Positions 33,452 through 43,559 of a stretch of 64,000 bases of DNA are shown here, piece by piece. Under the pieces are notes generated by a model that did not search any database, was not told the origin of the DNA, and was given only the letters and a program-made list of their open reading frames with translations. The position numbers and the translations under genes are program-made. The stretch is from an uncultured Candidatus Binatia bacterium (GTDB lineage Bacteria; Desulfobacterota; Binatia; Bin18), in the NCBI GenBank assembly GCA_958296235.1, contig OY282457.1, positions 4,397,338 to 4,461,337 on the forward strand, written 5' to 3'. Numbering within the stretch: the stretch's first letter is position 1; every line of letters begins with the position of its first letter.

Positions 33452-35401
33452 ATGAAGTACGCTTTCCAGCCGTATGCTTTTTTCAGATACGCCTCTTTGT
33501 GGTGGACAGGAGGCTGGGTTGGCGTGTGTCTGCTTCTGCTCGCGCCGGCAGCCGTCGCTTCTTCAGCTCCGGCCCGGTCGACAGCAGACAAGGCCGGTCC
33601 TGTTCGGTCAATAGCAGCCGATACGGACCGCGTTCTCATTACCCTGTCAGAGTCCGTGTCGTTCTCCCAGGCGGCGCTGCCCGGAGATGCCAAGCGTAAC
33701 CTCAAGGACCGCTGCTATGTGGACCTGACTCCGGCTATACTCGACCGGCAGGCTCAGCGTTATGTGGCGGTCGACTCGGCAACGATTCTTCAGGTCCGGG
33801 CGGCCCAGTTTCGAGCCGATACGGTCCGGGTCGTTCTGGACCTTGTTTCCTCACGGGAGTGTCAGGTGACGCTCTTATCTGATCCGCCACGTTTGCAGAT
33901 TTCAATCGGCCCTCCCGCAGAAGAAACCCCTCGGGCTGAGGCGACAACTGCACCCGAAGAGGCGGTCGCTCGCGTCGAAGCTGAGAGTCCTGCGGCTCCC
34001 GCGGCCCCACCGTTCATAGAGCCGAAAGGACAGCTACCGGAGGCGGCTACGCACACCGCTGCCAAGACCCTCCCGCCGGAGGAGACGGAAGCGGAGCAAA
34101 CCACAACACGGGCGAGTGTGACTATCTATCCTCTTGCCGAGAGTCCGAGCCGGGTGCTCGCCTTGGAAGAGGCCTATCAGCTTGCTGTCGTCAACGAGGA
34201 ACAGGTCGCCATAGCGGCGCGCGAGTTGGCAAAAGCGAAACTCTTGCCCTGGCGGGCGGTGGCTCTGATGACACCCCGCGGGGAAATCGGCGGCGCCTAT
34301 TCCCGCAATAAGGATGAGATCGCTTTTAATGCCCCGCCTGAAGCGCGGAGTCTTTTTGGTGGCTCCTCGGTCATTCGCCCCCGGAATAACTGGCTGACCA
34401 CGTTTCAAGTTACCCAGCCGCTTATTGAACCCTCTTTTTTCCCGTCCTGGCGACTCGGCAAAGACGCGGTGCGCGAGGAAGAAGAGCGCTACGAGTTCAC
34501 GATTCGTGGCGTGTTGTTCGGCGTTGCCCAAGCCTACTACGAAGTATTGCGGTTTGAGGCCCAGGTCAAAGTCGCGCAAGATACCCTGAATCTCGCCCAA
34601 GAAGAACTGAAACGGGCGCATGTCCGCTTTCGAGTCGGTGAGGTCACCAAGACCGACATATTGCGCGCCGAGGTTGCCGTCGAGCAGGCCGGCCGGGCTC
34701 TGGTCGTTGATCGGAACCGTCTGAAACTCGCTCGGACGGTTCTGGCCCGAACAGTGGGACTGGCGGAAATGGTGGGCGTTGTGGAACCCACTCCACCACA
34801 GCCCGTCGAGAGCGAATATGCCAGCCTGCTTGACCAGGCGTATGCCCACCGCCAGGATCTGCGCGCTCAGAATCTGGCCGTCCGTGTTGCCCACGAGCGT
34901 AAAAATATGGTCCTGACCCGCTACTTCCCACAGGTCAACGCCCAATTCTCCTATCCCCGGCTCGATCCGGAAACCTTTGCCAACCGGGACGAATTCTGGA
35001 CCTTGTTTGTGAATCTGCGCTGGCCGCTCTTTGACGGCGGGAACCGGGAACTTGACCTGCTTGAGGCCAACGAGACCCTCTCTCAGACGAAACTGCGCGT
35101 GACTGAGCTGGAGAAACAGATTCGGGTTGAGGTCCGGGAGGCGCTGTTGAGCGTTGAGACCTTACACGCGACCCTGGAGACTTTGCACAAAGAGGTGGCG
35201 CTTGCCCGCGAGAATTATGAGATGACGTCAAAACAATACCGGGTCGGACTCTCGACCAGCTTGGACATCAATACGTCGCTGAATGCCCTCAACCAGGTTC
35301 GCACGCAGTTGATCGATCAGACCTATACCTACCAGGTCGCCTTACTGAATCTCGACAACGCCATTGGGGTCTTCGCCCAAGACTACCTGCCTCAACGCTG
35401 A
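33452..35401 (+). CDS. AMIN-TolC fusion outer-membrane protein
   Basis: Protein of 649 residues. The N-terminus has a membrane/signal segment (WTGGWVGVCLLLLAPAAVASS). It is followed by an AMIN domain (about 48-152), a Pro/Ala/Glu linker (about 155-225) and a full TolC/OEP module (about 230-649). The latter has the two duplicated coiled-coil halves (VLALEEAYQLAVVNEEQVAI; RVGEVTKTDILRAEVAVEQAGRAL; LRWPLFDGGNRELDLLEANE; YRVGLSTSLDINTSLNALNQ). TolC proteins are trimeric outer-membrane exit ducts for efflux or type I secretion. An AMIN domain on the periplasmic side would add a peptidoglycan anchor. No inner-membrane pump genes are adjacent. It overlaps folE (convergent) by 10 bp. Confidence 0.88.
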   Translation: MKYAFQPYAFFRYASLWWTGGWVGVCLLLLAPAAVASSAPARSTADKAGPVRSIAADTDRVLITLSESVSFSQAALPGDAKRNLKDRCYVDLTPAILDRQAQRYVAVDSATILQVRAAQFRADTVRVVLDLVSSRECQVTLLSDPPRLQISIGPPAEETPRAEATTAPEEAVARVEAESPAAPAAPPFIEPKGQLPEAATHTAAKTLPPEETEAEQTTTRASVTIYPLAESPSRVLALEEAYQLAVVNEEQVAIAARELAKAKLLPWRAVALMTPRGEIGGAYSRNKDEIAFNAPPEARSLFGGSSVIRPRNNWLTTFQVTQPLIEPSFFPSWRLGKDAVREEEERYEFTIRGVLFGVAQAYYEVLRFEAQVKVAQDTLNLAQEELKRAHVRFRVGEVTKTDILRAEVAVEQAGRALVVDRNRLKLARTVLARTVGLAEMVGVVEPTPPQPVESEYASLLDQAYAHRQDLRAQNLAVRVAHERKNMVLTRYFPQVNAQFSYPRLDPETFANRDEFWTLFVNLRWPLFDGGNRELDLLEANETLSQTKLRVTELEKQIRVEVREALLSVETLHATLETLHKEVALARENYEMTSKQYRVGLSTSLDINTSLNALNQVRTQLIDQTYTYQVALLNLDNAIGVFAQDYLPQR

Positions 35402-35970
35402 CGCCCATTGACGAGGGTAATAAATTCTTCCCGCGTCTCCTGATGGGTCCGAAAGGCCCCCAGGGTGGCGCTGGTCGTGACGATCGAGTTCTGCTTTTCC
35501 ACTCCCCGCATCCGCATGCACAGGTGTTCGGCGGTGATGATGACGCCAACGCCGAGCGGTTTCAGCTCTTCCATAAGGGTATTGGCCACTTGGGTTGTGA
35601 GTCGTTCCTGGACCTGCAAGCGCCGGGCGTACACATCAACCAGTCGGGCAATTTTGCTGATCCCCACAATATGTTTGTCTGGAATATAGGCCACGTTGGC
35701 GCGGCCAAAAAAGGGCAGGATATGGTGCTCGCACATCGAGAAGAAATCGATGTCTTTGACGACAATCATTTCGGAGTAGTCTTCTTCGGTAAAAACGGCT
35801 CCGTTAATGACTTCTTTCGGGTCCTGTTGATAGCCTTTGGTGAGATATTCAAACGCGCGGGCCACCCGATGCGGAGTCTTGAGCAAGCCTTCCCGGTCCG
35901 GGTCTTCTCCCATGTGTTGGAGAATGCTGCGAACGTAGTCCTCGATACCTTGTGCTGATCGCGAGCTCAT
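35392..35970 (-). CDS. folE: GTP cyclohydrolase I (type IA)
   Basis: FolE converts GTP to dihydroneopterin triphosphate, the first step of tetrahydrofolate (and queuosine-precursor) synthesis. The 192-residue product has GEDPDREGLLKTPHRVARAF, zinc ligands in FFSMCEHHILPFFG and in AEHLCMRMRGV, and the active-site VGISKIARLVDVYARRLQVQ. The length is typical. The stop lies inside the end of the AMIN-TolC gene, so the two transcripts overlap. Confidence 0.97.
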   Translation of the reverse strand: MSSRSAQGIEDYVRSILQHMGEDPDREGLLKTPHRVARAFEYLTKGYQQDPKEVINGAVFTEEDYSEMIVVKDIDFFSMCEHHILPFFGRANVAYIPDKHIVGISKIARLVDVYARRLQVQERLTTQVANTLMEELKPLGVGVIITAEHLCMRMRGVEKQNSIVTTSATLGAFRTHQETREEFITLVNGRQR

Positions 35971-36073
35971 ACCGATATACCGCTCCTTATTGCAGATTGC
36001 GTGAGCGCAAAGGATAGCCGGGAGACACTATAGCGAGTCTGGACAGTCTGGATAAGCGGGGGCGCTCTCAGGG

Positions 36074-37695
<1,622 letters not shown>

Positions 37696-37699
<4 letters not shown>

Positions 37700-38595
37700 T
37701 CATAGCGCAGGTCATTCAGCTGCCAATAGGCATTCGTATCCTTTAACTCCGTGTTTTTCTGTATCAGCTCCCAGGCCGTCTGACCGTCCTCAGTCCGTGC
37801 CTTGGGGTCGGCCCCCGCGTCGAGGAATGCCTGTACTACCGCCGGGTTCTCATTGAGCCTTGCCGCCAGATGCAGGGGGGTCCAGCCGTCCTTATTCCGT
37901 GCGTTAAGGTCGGCCCCCGCGGCGAGTAAGGCTTGTACTACCGCCGAGTTCTCATTGTACCAGGCCGCCAGATGCAGGGGGGTCCAGCCGTCCTCAGTCC
38001 GTGCGTTGAGGTCGGCTCCTGCGTTGAGTAATGTCTGTACTACCGCCGGGTTCTTATTGGCCCATGCCGCCATATGCAGGGGGGTATCTCCGTCCTCATC
38101 CCGTGCGTTGGGGTCGGCCCCCGCGTTGAATAATGCTTGTACTACCGCTGGGTTCTCATTGGATCCTGCCGCCCGATGCAGGGGGGTCCAGCCGTCCTCA
38201 GTCCGTGCGTTGAGGTCGGCTCCTGCGTCAAGTAAGGCTTGTACTACCGCCGGGTTCTCATTGAGCCCTGCCGCCCGATGCAGGGGGGTCCAGCCGTCCT
38301 CAGTCCGTGCGTTGAGGTCGGCTCCTGCGTCAAGTAAGGCTTGTACTCCCGCCGGGTTCTCATTGTACCCTGCCGCCCGATGCAGGGGGGTCCAGCCGTT
38401 CTTATCCCTAGCCTGCGGGTCGGCGCCTTTGGCAAGCTCGGCCTGTACATCTGCCAGCGTGGCGGTTTTCCAGAATCCCGAGTCACACCACCTACCGCAT
38501 TCCCCAGCCTGAGCAGGAGGCGAGACAAGGGTGAGGGTGACTGCACAGGACAGGACGCCCATAGCTACTACACAAAAAGATGTTGCCTTATTCAT
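37696..38595 (-). CDS. Secreted ankyrin-repeat protein 1
   Basis: A signal peptide ([20 protein letters not shown], cleavage after AQA) is followed by a [18 protein letters not shown] cap, six near-identical ankyrin repeats (consensus [26 protein letters not shown]) and the terminal cap [18 protein letters not shown]. The length is 299 residues from ATG 38595, which lies in a vestige of another ankyrin gene's 3' end. A periplasmic or extracellular protein-binding scaffold is expected. Secreted ankyrins are a feature of host-associated bacteria, but the target here is unknown. It shares its leader and tail almost exactly with ankyrin gene 2. Confidence 0.9.
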
Positions 38596-38617
38596 AGCGC
38601 AGGTCATTCAGTCACAA
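38596..38617 (-). pseudogene. Vestigial 3' end of an ankyrin gene
   Basis: Immediately upstream of and overlapping the ankyrin 1 start, the minus strand reads CTGAATGACCTGCGCTATGA, identical to the sequence encoding the LNDLRYE tail of ankyrin 1 and 2. The copy is joined straight to the ATGAATAAGG start of ankyrin 1, marking a deletion or duplication joint. Confidence 0.75.
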
Positions 38618-38652
38618 ACAGCCCTCTCAATCCTGGAGTATATCGTGGATCG

Positions 38653-38913
38653 TCACCGCTGGCGGTAGACCTCTCGGCGGTGTGCGACTCGCACGACGAG
38701 GACGACAAGCGAGTCGTCAATCACCTCATATACGATACGATAGTCACCAACCCGCACTCGCCGAAGCCCCTGAAGCTCTCCCCGTAGTGGTCTCCCAGCG
38801 AGTGGTCGTTCTCCCAAACGGTCAATGGCCTTCACAACGCGTTGTCGGTCGTGGTGAGGGATTCGAGCCAGTTCCTTGGCCGCGCTCCGCTTAATCCGAA
38901 CCGAGTAGCTCAT
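38653..38913 (-). CDS. RelE/ParE-family toxin
   Basis: An 86-residue basic protein of the RelE/ParE superfamily: SVRIKRSAAKELARIPHHDR, LRGELQGLRRVRVGDYRIVYEV and a C-terminal VVRVAHRREVYRQR. RelE members cleave ribosome-bound mRNA, whereas ParE members poison gyrase. The His/Arg-rich C-terminus favours RelE-type mRNase, though this is not decisive. The start overlaps the antitoxin's end by 23 nt. The pair sits between ankyrin genes 1 and 2. Confidence 0.9.
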   Translation of the reverse strand: MSYSVRIKRSAAKELARIPHHDRQRVVKAIDRLGERPLAGRPLRGELQGLRRVRVGDYRIVYEVIDDSLVVLVVRVAHRREVYRQR

Positions 38914-39112
38914 GCCTGACCTGAGCCCAGTCCAATATCGGGTCGGCGGGGTTGCGAAGCCGCTCCAGGGCTACAGTGAGGTCGTCAAAATCCTCCAGAT
39001 AGCGTTCTACTGCTTGGCGAACAATGTCCGCGCGGCTCCGGTTCAATTCCTTGGCGGCCGTGTCCAGGGCTTCGACTAATGGACCTGGCAGGCGGGCAGT
39101 TATCTGGTGCAT
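38891..39112 (-). CDS. Ribbon-helix-helix (CopG-like) antitoxin
   Basis: A 73-residue antitoxin from ATG 39112 (GGAGAG about 7 nt upstream); the open frame upstream to 39172 lacks support. The N-terminal half is an RHH DNA-binding motif (ITARLPGPLVEALDTAAKEL, NRSRADIVRQAVERYLED). The acidic/hydrophobic C-terminus (ILDWAQVRHELLG) would wrap the toxin. It is expected to bind its own operator, probably the palindrome 25 bp upstream. Confidence 0.87.
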   Translation of the reverse strand: MHQITARLPGPLVEALDTAAKELNRSRADIVRQAVERYLEDFDDLTVALERLRNPADPILDWAQVRHELLGSD

Positions 39113-39136
39113 CGCGGACTCTCCAGTTGGTTTGCT

Positions 39137-39150
39137 GTGACCTCGGTCAC
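39137..39150. promoter_or_regulatory. Inverted repeat, candidate antitoxin operator
   Basis: GTGACC-TC-GGTCAC lies 25 nt upstream of the RHH antitoxin ATG, where autorepression sites of such operons usually lie. Confidence 0.5.
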
Positions 39151-39209
39151 TGTAACCTAAAGGCATTAACATTCAACATCCGACCTACGGACGGGCTAAC
39201 AAACAGTCC

Positions 39210-40613
39210 TCATTCATAGCGTAGGTCATTCAGCTGCCAATAGGCATTCGTATCCTTTAACTCCGTGTTTTTCTGTATCATATCCCAGGCCGTCTGACCG
39301 TCCTCAGACCGTGCCTTGGGGTCGGCCCCCGCGGCGAGTAATGCCTGTACTACCGCCGGGTTCTCATTGCCGCTTACCGCCAGATGCAGGGGGGTCACTC
39401 CGTCCTCAGTCCGTGCGTTAGGGTCGGTCCCCGCGGCGAGGAATGCCTGCACTACCGTCTCATTGTACCTTGCCGCCTGATGCAGGGGGGTCCAGCCGCG
39501 CTTATCCCTCGCCTTGGGGTCGGCCCCCGCGGCGAGTAAGGCTTGTCCTACCGCCGGGTTCTCATTGTACCTTGCCGCCAGATGCAGGGGGGTCCAGCCG
39601 TCCTCAGTCCGTGCGTTAGGGTCGGCTCCTGCGGCGAGTAATGTCTGTACTACCGCTGGGTTCCTATTGTACATTACCGCCAGATCCAGGAGGGTCACTC
39701 CGTCCTCAGTCCGTGCGTTAGGGTCGGCCTCCGCGGCGAGGAATGCCTGCACTACCGCCGGGTTCTCATTGTCCGCTACCAGATGCAGATGCAGGGGGGT
39801 TGCGCCGTCTTCATTCCGGGCGTTAGGGTCGGCCCCCGCGGCGAGGAATGCCTGCACTACCGCCGGGTTCTCATTGTCCGCTACCAGATGCAGGGGGGTT
39901 GCGCCGTCCTCATTCCGGGCCTCCAGGTTGGCTCCCGCCTCCAGCAAGCTCATCCCCACCGCCGGGTTCTCATTGACCGCTGCCAGATGCAGTGGGGTTG
40001 CGCCGTACTCATTCCGGGCCTCCAGGTTGGCTCCTGCCTCCAGCAAGCTCATCGCCACCGCTGGGTTCTCATTGGACCTTGCCGCCTGATGCAGGGGGGT
40101 CCAGCCGTGCTTATCCCTCGCCTTGGGGTCGGCCCCCGCGTCGAGTAAGGCTTGTCCTACCGCCGGGTTCTCATTGAGCCCCGCCGCCAGATGCAGGGGG
40201 GTCCAGCCGTGCTTATCCCTCGCCTTGGGGTCGGCTCCTGCGTCGAGTAATGTCTGTCCTACCGCCGGGTTCTCATTGTTCTCTGCCGCCTGATGCAGGG
40301 GAGTTGCGCCGTTCTCATCCCGGGCCTCCAGGTTGGCTCCCGCCTCCAGCCACCCCATCGCCACCGCGGGGTTCTTATTGTACCTTGCCGCCCAATGCAG
40401 GGGGGTCCAGCCGAAATAACCGCCCCGCGCCTGCGGGTCAGCGCCTTTGGCAAGCTCGGCCTGTACATCTGCCAGCGTGGCGGTTTCCCAGAATCCCCGG
40501 ACACACAACCTACCGCATTCCTCAGCCTGAGCAGGAGGCGAGACAAGGGTGAGGGTGACTGCACAGGACAGGACGCCCATAGCTACTACACAAAAAGATG
40601 TTGCCTTGCCCAT
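39210..40613 (-). CDS. Secreted ankyrin-repeat protein 2
   Basis: About 467 residues from ATG 40613 (AGGAG about 9 nt upstream; ATG 40622 is also possible). The signal peptide is the same as in ankyrin 1 ([19 protein letters not shown]), followed by the [16 protein letters not shown] cap, about eleven ankyrin repeats and the tail [11 protein letters not shown]. Some repeats are of the shorter loop type (ATPLHLAAVNENPAVGMSLL), also found in ankyrin 3, so units have been exchanged between genes. One repeat has an insertion (TPLHLHLVADN). A 3' flank resembling that of ankyrin 3 (ATCCGACCTRCGGAC...GGCTAACAA) follows the stop. Confidence 0.9.
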   Translation of the reverse strand: MGKATSFCVVAMGVLSCAVTLTLVSPPAQAEECGRLCVRGFWETATLADVQAELAKGADPQARGGYFGWTPLHWAARYNKNPAVAMGWLEAGANLEARDENGATPLHQAAENNENPAVGQTLLDAGADPKARDKHGWTPLHLAAGLNENPAVGQALLDAGADPKARDKHGWTPLHQAARSNENPAVAMSLLEAGANLEARNEYGATPLHLAAVNENPAVGMSLLEAGANLEARNEDGATPLHLVADNENPAVVQAFLAAGADPNARNEDGATPLHLHLVADNENPAVVQAFLAAEADPNARTEDGVTLLDLAVMYNRNPAVVQTLLAAGADPNARTEDGWTPLHLAARYNENPAVGQALLAAGADPKARDKRGWTPLHQAARYNETVVQAFLAAGTDPNARTEDGVTPLHLAVSGNENPAVVQALLAAGADPKARSEDGQTAWDMIQKNTELKDTNAYWQLNDLRYE

Positions 40614-40659
40614 TCCTCTCATCTCCTCTCACCTATTGCCGCTCCGAAGCCATCACGAG

Positions 40660-40783
40660 ATGAAGTGGGGAACAATTTTTTGTCCAAAGGTCTCGACCCG
40701 GCCCACCAACTGATCTGGTGGGGCAATGGGCCACAGCACGAATTTGGAGCAACCCTCATCAATAGAGGACTGGACTTTGTATC
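40660..40783 (-). pseudogene. Duplicated 3' fragment of the LLM oxidoreductase gene
   Basis: About 124 bp match 42212-42335, the 3' end of the LLM gene, nearly base for base (shared GGGGAACAATTTTTTGTCCA, CAACTGATCTGGTGGGGCAA, GCCACAGCACGAATTTGGAG). It lies upstream of ankyrin 2, as the intact gene's end lies upstream of ankyrin 3. It encodes only the C-terminal tail and is a duplication footprint. Confidence 0.9.
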
Positions 40784-40861
40784 CCAGACGCGCATTCTGT
40801 GAAAAATGGATATCGGCTTACACTTCCTCATCCGACCTGCGGACAGGCTAACAAGTAGCCC

Positions 40862-42154
40862 TCATTCATCGCGCAGCCGCCAATAGGCCTCCGTGTCCTT
40901 TAACTTCTCGTTCTGCTGTATCAGGTCCCAGGCAGTCAGACCGTCCGCCGCCTTGGCCTTGGCGTCAGCTCCGGTGTCCAGCAATACCATCACCACTGCC
41001 GGGTTCGTATTGACTGTGGCCTCATGCAGAGGGGTCCGACCGTCTTTATCCCGGGCCTCCAGGTTGGCTCCCGCCTCCAGCAGGGCAGTCACCACCGCTG
41101 GGTTCTCATTGAACGCCGCGGCCAGATGCAGGGGGGCTACACTGTCCTTAGTCCGGGCCTCCAGGTTGGCTCCCGCCTCCAGCAACCCCATCGCCACCGT
41201 CGGGTTCTCATTGAACGCCGCCAGATGCAGGGGGGTTGCGCCGTACTCATTCCGGGCCTCCAGGTTGGCTCCTGCCTCCAGCAGGGCAGTCACCACTGCC
41301 GGGTTCTCATTGAACGCCGCCGCCAGATGCAGGGGGGCTACACCGTCCTTAGTCCGGGCCTCTCGGTTGGCTCCCGCCTCCAGCAAGGCAGTTACCACCG
41401 CCAGGGTTCCATCGTACGCCGCCAGATGCAGGGGGGTTGCACCGTCCTCATTCTGGGCCTCCAGGTTGGCTCCCGCCTCCAGCAGGGCAGTCACCACCGC
41501 CGGGTTCGTATTGACCGTCGCCTCATGCAGGGGGGTCCGACCGTCTTCATCCCCGGCTTCCAGGTTGGCTCCTGCCTCCAGCAAGACCGTCACCACTGCC
41601 GGGGTTCCATCGTACGCCGCCAGATGCAAGGGGGTTGCGCCGTACTCATCCTGGGCCTCCAGGGTGGCTCCCGCCTCCAGCAACAGTGTCACCACTGCCG
41701 GGTTCTCATTGACCGTCGCCAGATGCAGGGGGGTTGCGCCGTATTCATTCCGGGCCTCCAGGGTGGCTCCCGCCTCCAGCAGCCCCAGCGCCACCGCCGG
41801 GTTCTCATTGAAGGCCGCCGCCACATGCAGGGGGGTCCGACCGTCTTCATCCCGGGCCTCTCGGTTGGCTCCCGCGTCCAGCAAGGCAGTCACCACCGCC
41901 GGGGTTCCAGCGTACGCCGCCAGATGCAGGGGGGTCCAGCCGTCTTCATCTTGTGCGTGCAGGTCGGCTCCCGCCTCCAGCAACACCCTCACCACCGCCG
42001 GGTTCGTAGCGTACCAGGCCGCCAGATGCAGGGGGGTCCAGCCGTCTTCATCTTGTGCGTGCAGGTCGGATTTGACAAGCTCGGCCTGTACATCCGCTGC
42101 TGTGGCTGACTTCCAGAATTCCGCGTCACGAGGAAAGGATGTTGTCGTTTTCAT
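40862..42154 (-). CDS. Ankyrin-repeat protein 3 (no signal peptide)
   Basis: About 430 residues from ATG 42154. The frame is open upstream to 42355, but that part is out-of-frame sequence of the LLM gene. The N-terminus MKTTTSFPRDAEFWKSATAADVQAEL keeps the cap but lacks the hydrophobic leader of ankyrin 1 and 2, so the product may stay in the cytosol or use another route. It has about eleven repeats, many of the DGTPAVVTALLEAGANLEA type, and a C-terminal cap LTAWDLIQQNEKLKDTEAYW. No good Shine-Dalgarno is seen. Confidence 0.85.
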   Translation of the reverse strand: MKTTTSFPRDAEFWKSATAADVQAELVKSDLHAQDEDGWTPLHLAAWYATNPAVVRVLLEAGADLHAQDEDGWTPLHLAAYAGTPAVVTALLDAGANREARDEDGRTPLHVAAAFNENPAVALGLLEAGATLEARNEYGATPLHLATVNENPAVVTLLLEAGATLEAQDEYGATPLHLAAYDGTPAVVTVLLEAGANLEAGDEDGRTPLHEATVNTNPAVVTALLEAGANLEAQNEDGATPLHLAAYDGTLAVVTALLEAGANREARTKDGVAPLHLAAAFNENPAVVTALLEAGANLEARNEYGATPLHLAAFNENPTVAMGLLEAGANLEARTKDSVAPLHLAAAFNENPAVVTALLEAGANLEARDKDGRTPLHEATVNTNPAVVMVLLDTGADAKAKAADGLTAWDLIQQNEKLKDTEAYWRLRDE

Positions 42155-42203
42155 CCGCGTTGTTCTTGTCGCCCGTTTGAGAGCCCGTACTGCTCCAGAC
42201 GAC

Positions 42204-43139
42204 TCACGAGACGAAGTGGGGAACAATTTTTTGTCCAAAGGTCTCGACCTGGCCCACCAACTGATCTGGTGGGGCAATGGGCCACAGCACGAATTTGGAG
42301 CAACCCTCATCAATATAGGACTGGACTTTCTCCAGGCACATCTCTGCCGGACCAATCGCGGAACGGGCGATCAGCGGTTCGGCTGACATCGTAGGAAAAT
42401 CAGACAAGAACGCGCGCGCGACCTCGTCGGCCTGCTGCCGGTTCTCGTTGATGTGGGTGAAGATCAGCACGCCGGTTTCGTCCGGGTCCACCTGGCGGTC
42501 GTACTGTTTGCCGTAGGTAATCAGCTTTTGCAGCCCGGTCGCATATTCCTGGGGAGTGACGAGTGACGGAAACCAGCCGTCGCCATAGCGCGCCGTGCGT
42601 TTGATGGCCAAATCGCTCCCGCCCCCAATCCAGACATCGAGCGCGCCCTTTGCCGGGCGGGGTTCAATGGTCACATCCTCAAACTGATAAAACTCGCCCT
42701 GATGGGTCACATTGGGACCTGCCCAGAGCTTACGCATGACGGCCACGGCTTCCGCCATGCGTTTGCCACGGTTTTCCAGTGGCACGCCGCAGGCTTGACA
42801 GTCTTTGGGATCGCTCCCCAGGCCGACCGCCATAATCACCCGATTGCAGCTCCCTGACAGATAATCCAGGGTGGCATAGGTTTTGGCTACCTGAACAGGA
42901 TCGCGGGCCGGCATGGTCAACACACTCGGGCCCATTTTGATTTTCTTCGTGCGGCCGGCCCACATTGCCATAATACAGGCTGTATCAAATGAAGGATTGC
43001 GGGCCACAATATGATCGGACAGCCAGATGGAGTCGATGCCCTGATCCTCAGCCCGCTCAGCATAGTCACAGATCGTGTCAGGACTTGGTAAGCCAAGCCC
43101 CCATAACCCAAAGCCAATACCTATTTTCGTTCCGCCCAT
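42204..43139 (-). CDS. LLM-class F420/FMN-dependent oxidoreductase
   Basis: Luciferase-like TIM barrel of 311 residues from ATG 43139 (GGGAGCG about 6 nt upstream); the longer open frame to 43688 is unsupported. Motifs: IGFGLWGLGLPSPDTICDYA, DSIWLSDHIVARNPSFD, KIKMGPSVLTMPARDPVQVA, LDYLSGSCNRVIMAVGLG and a C-terminal FVLWPIAPPDQLVGQVETFG. The short length and the start resemble F420-dependent members of the family. The substrate is unknown. Its 3' end has been copied to 40660-40783. Confidence 0.88.
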   Translation of the reverse strand: MGGTKIGIGFGLWGLGLPSPDTICDYAERAEDQGIDSIWLSDHIVARNPSFDTACIMAMWAGRTKKIKMGPSVLTMPARDPVQVAKTYATLDYLSGSCNRVIMAVGLGSDPKDCQACGVPLENRGKRMAEAVAVMRKLWAGPNVTHQGEFYQFEDVTIEPRPAKGALDVWIGGGSDLAIKRTARYGDGWFPSLVTPQEYATGLQKLITYGKQYDRQVDPDETGVLIFTHINENRQQADEVARAFLSDFPTMSAEPLIARSAIGPAEMCLEKVQSYIDEGCSKFVLWPIAPPDQLVGQVETFGQKIVPHFVS

Positions 43140-43269
43140 GTGAACGCTCCCTGTTCCAGTGAAGATTGCCGGGTACTGTACCAGAAAGCGCAGGACGCGG
43201 GAACGGCGCTTTTTACTTCCATAAGCTTGCTTTCCCTTTGATTGGAATGTTAGTTTTTGTTGAACATTT

Positions 43270-43295
43270 GAGTAACATAAAGGAGTAACATAAAG
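43270..43295 (+). repeat. Perfect 13-bp tandem duplication before Phd-like antitoxin
   Basis: GAGTAACATAAAG occurs twice without a gap, 9-35 nt upstream of the antitoxin ATG. Each copy ends in AAAGGA, so the duplication doubles the Shine-Dalgarno and may also be an operator. Confidence 0.8.
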
Positions 43296-43304
43296 GATAG
43301 TTGT

Positions 43305-43559
43305 ATGAAATTTGTCAGCGTTCGAGAACTCCGGATTCAAACTCCTGACGTGCTCAAGCGAGTTGCCAGAGGAGAGAAAGTCATCGTGACGAAACGTGGA
43401 AAACCGCAGGCTGCTCTGGTGAAACTGACCGAAGACGATATTGACGATCTCATTCTCAGCCAGCCGCATTTTCTTGAGGAGATCAATGCAGCAAAGCAGG
43501 AATACGAAGAAGAGGGTGGCCTGTCGCTCCAGCAGGCAAAAGAGCTGTTGGCGGACTAA
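43305..43559 (+). CDS. Phd/YefM-family antitoxin
   Basis: An 84-residue antitoxin with the Phd fold: MKFVSVRELRIQTPDVLKRV, then EKVIVTKRGKPQAALVKL and an acidic helical C-terminus (FLEEINAAKQEYEEEGGLSL). It would neutralise the next gene's toxin and repress the operon. The stop overlaps the toxin start (TAATG). An AAAGGA Shine-Dalgarno lies at 43291-43296. Confidence 0.9.
   Translation: MKFVSVRELRIQTPDVLKRVARGEKVIVTKRGKPQAALVKLTEDDIDDLILSQPHFLEEINAAKQEYEEEGGLSLQQAKELLAD

Larger units (their letters stand above)
37790..42110. repeat. About 100-bp-period coding tandem repeats
   Basis: The three ankyrin genes are made of 96-105-bp units recognisable by GATGCAGGGGGGT (+ strand) and GCCGGGTTCTCATTG. 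The repetition keeps several frames open on the opposite strand, giving long spurious ORFs. Confidence 0.9.

Noticed and set aside
42155..42355. N-terminal extension of ankyrin 3
   Set aside because: It is the LLM gene's 3' end read in another frame.
40893..42386. 497-codon open frame on the strand opposite ankyrin 3 (and similar ones at 37802, 39514 and 41024)
   Set aside because: Produced by the roughly 100-bp periodic ankyrin DNA; the Ser/Arg/Ala-rich translation has no family features, whereas the minus-strand frame is a clear ankyrin protein.
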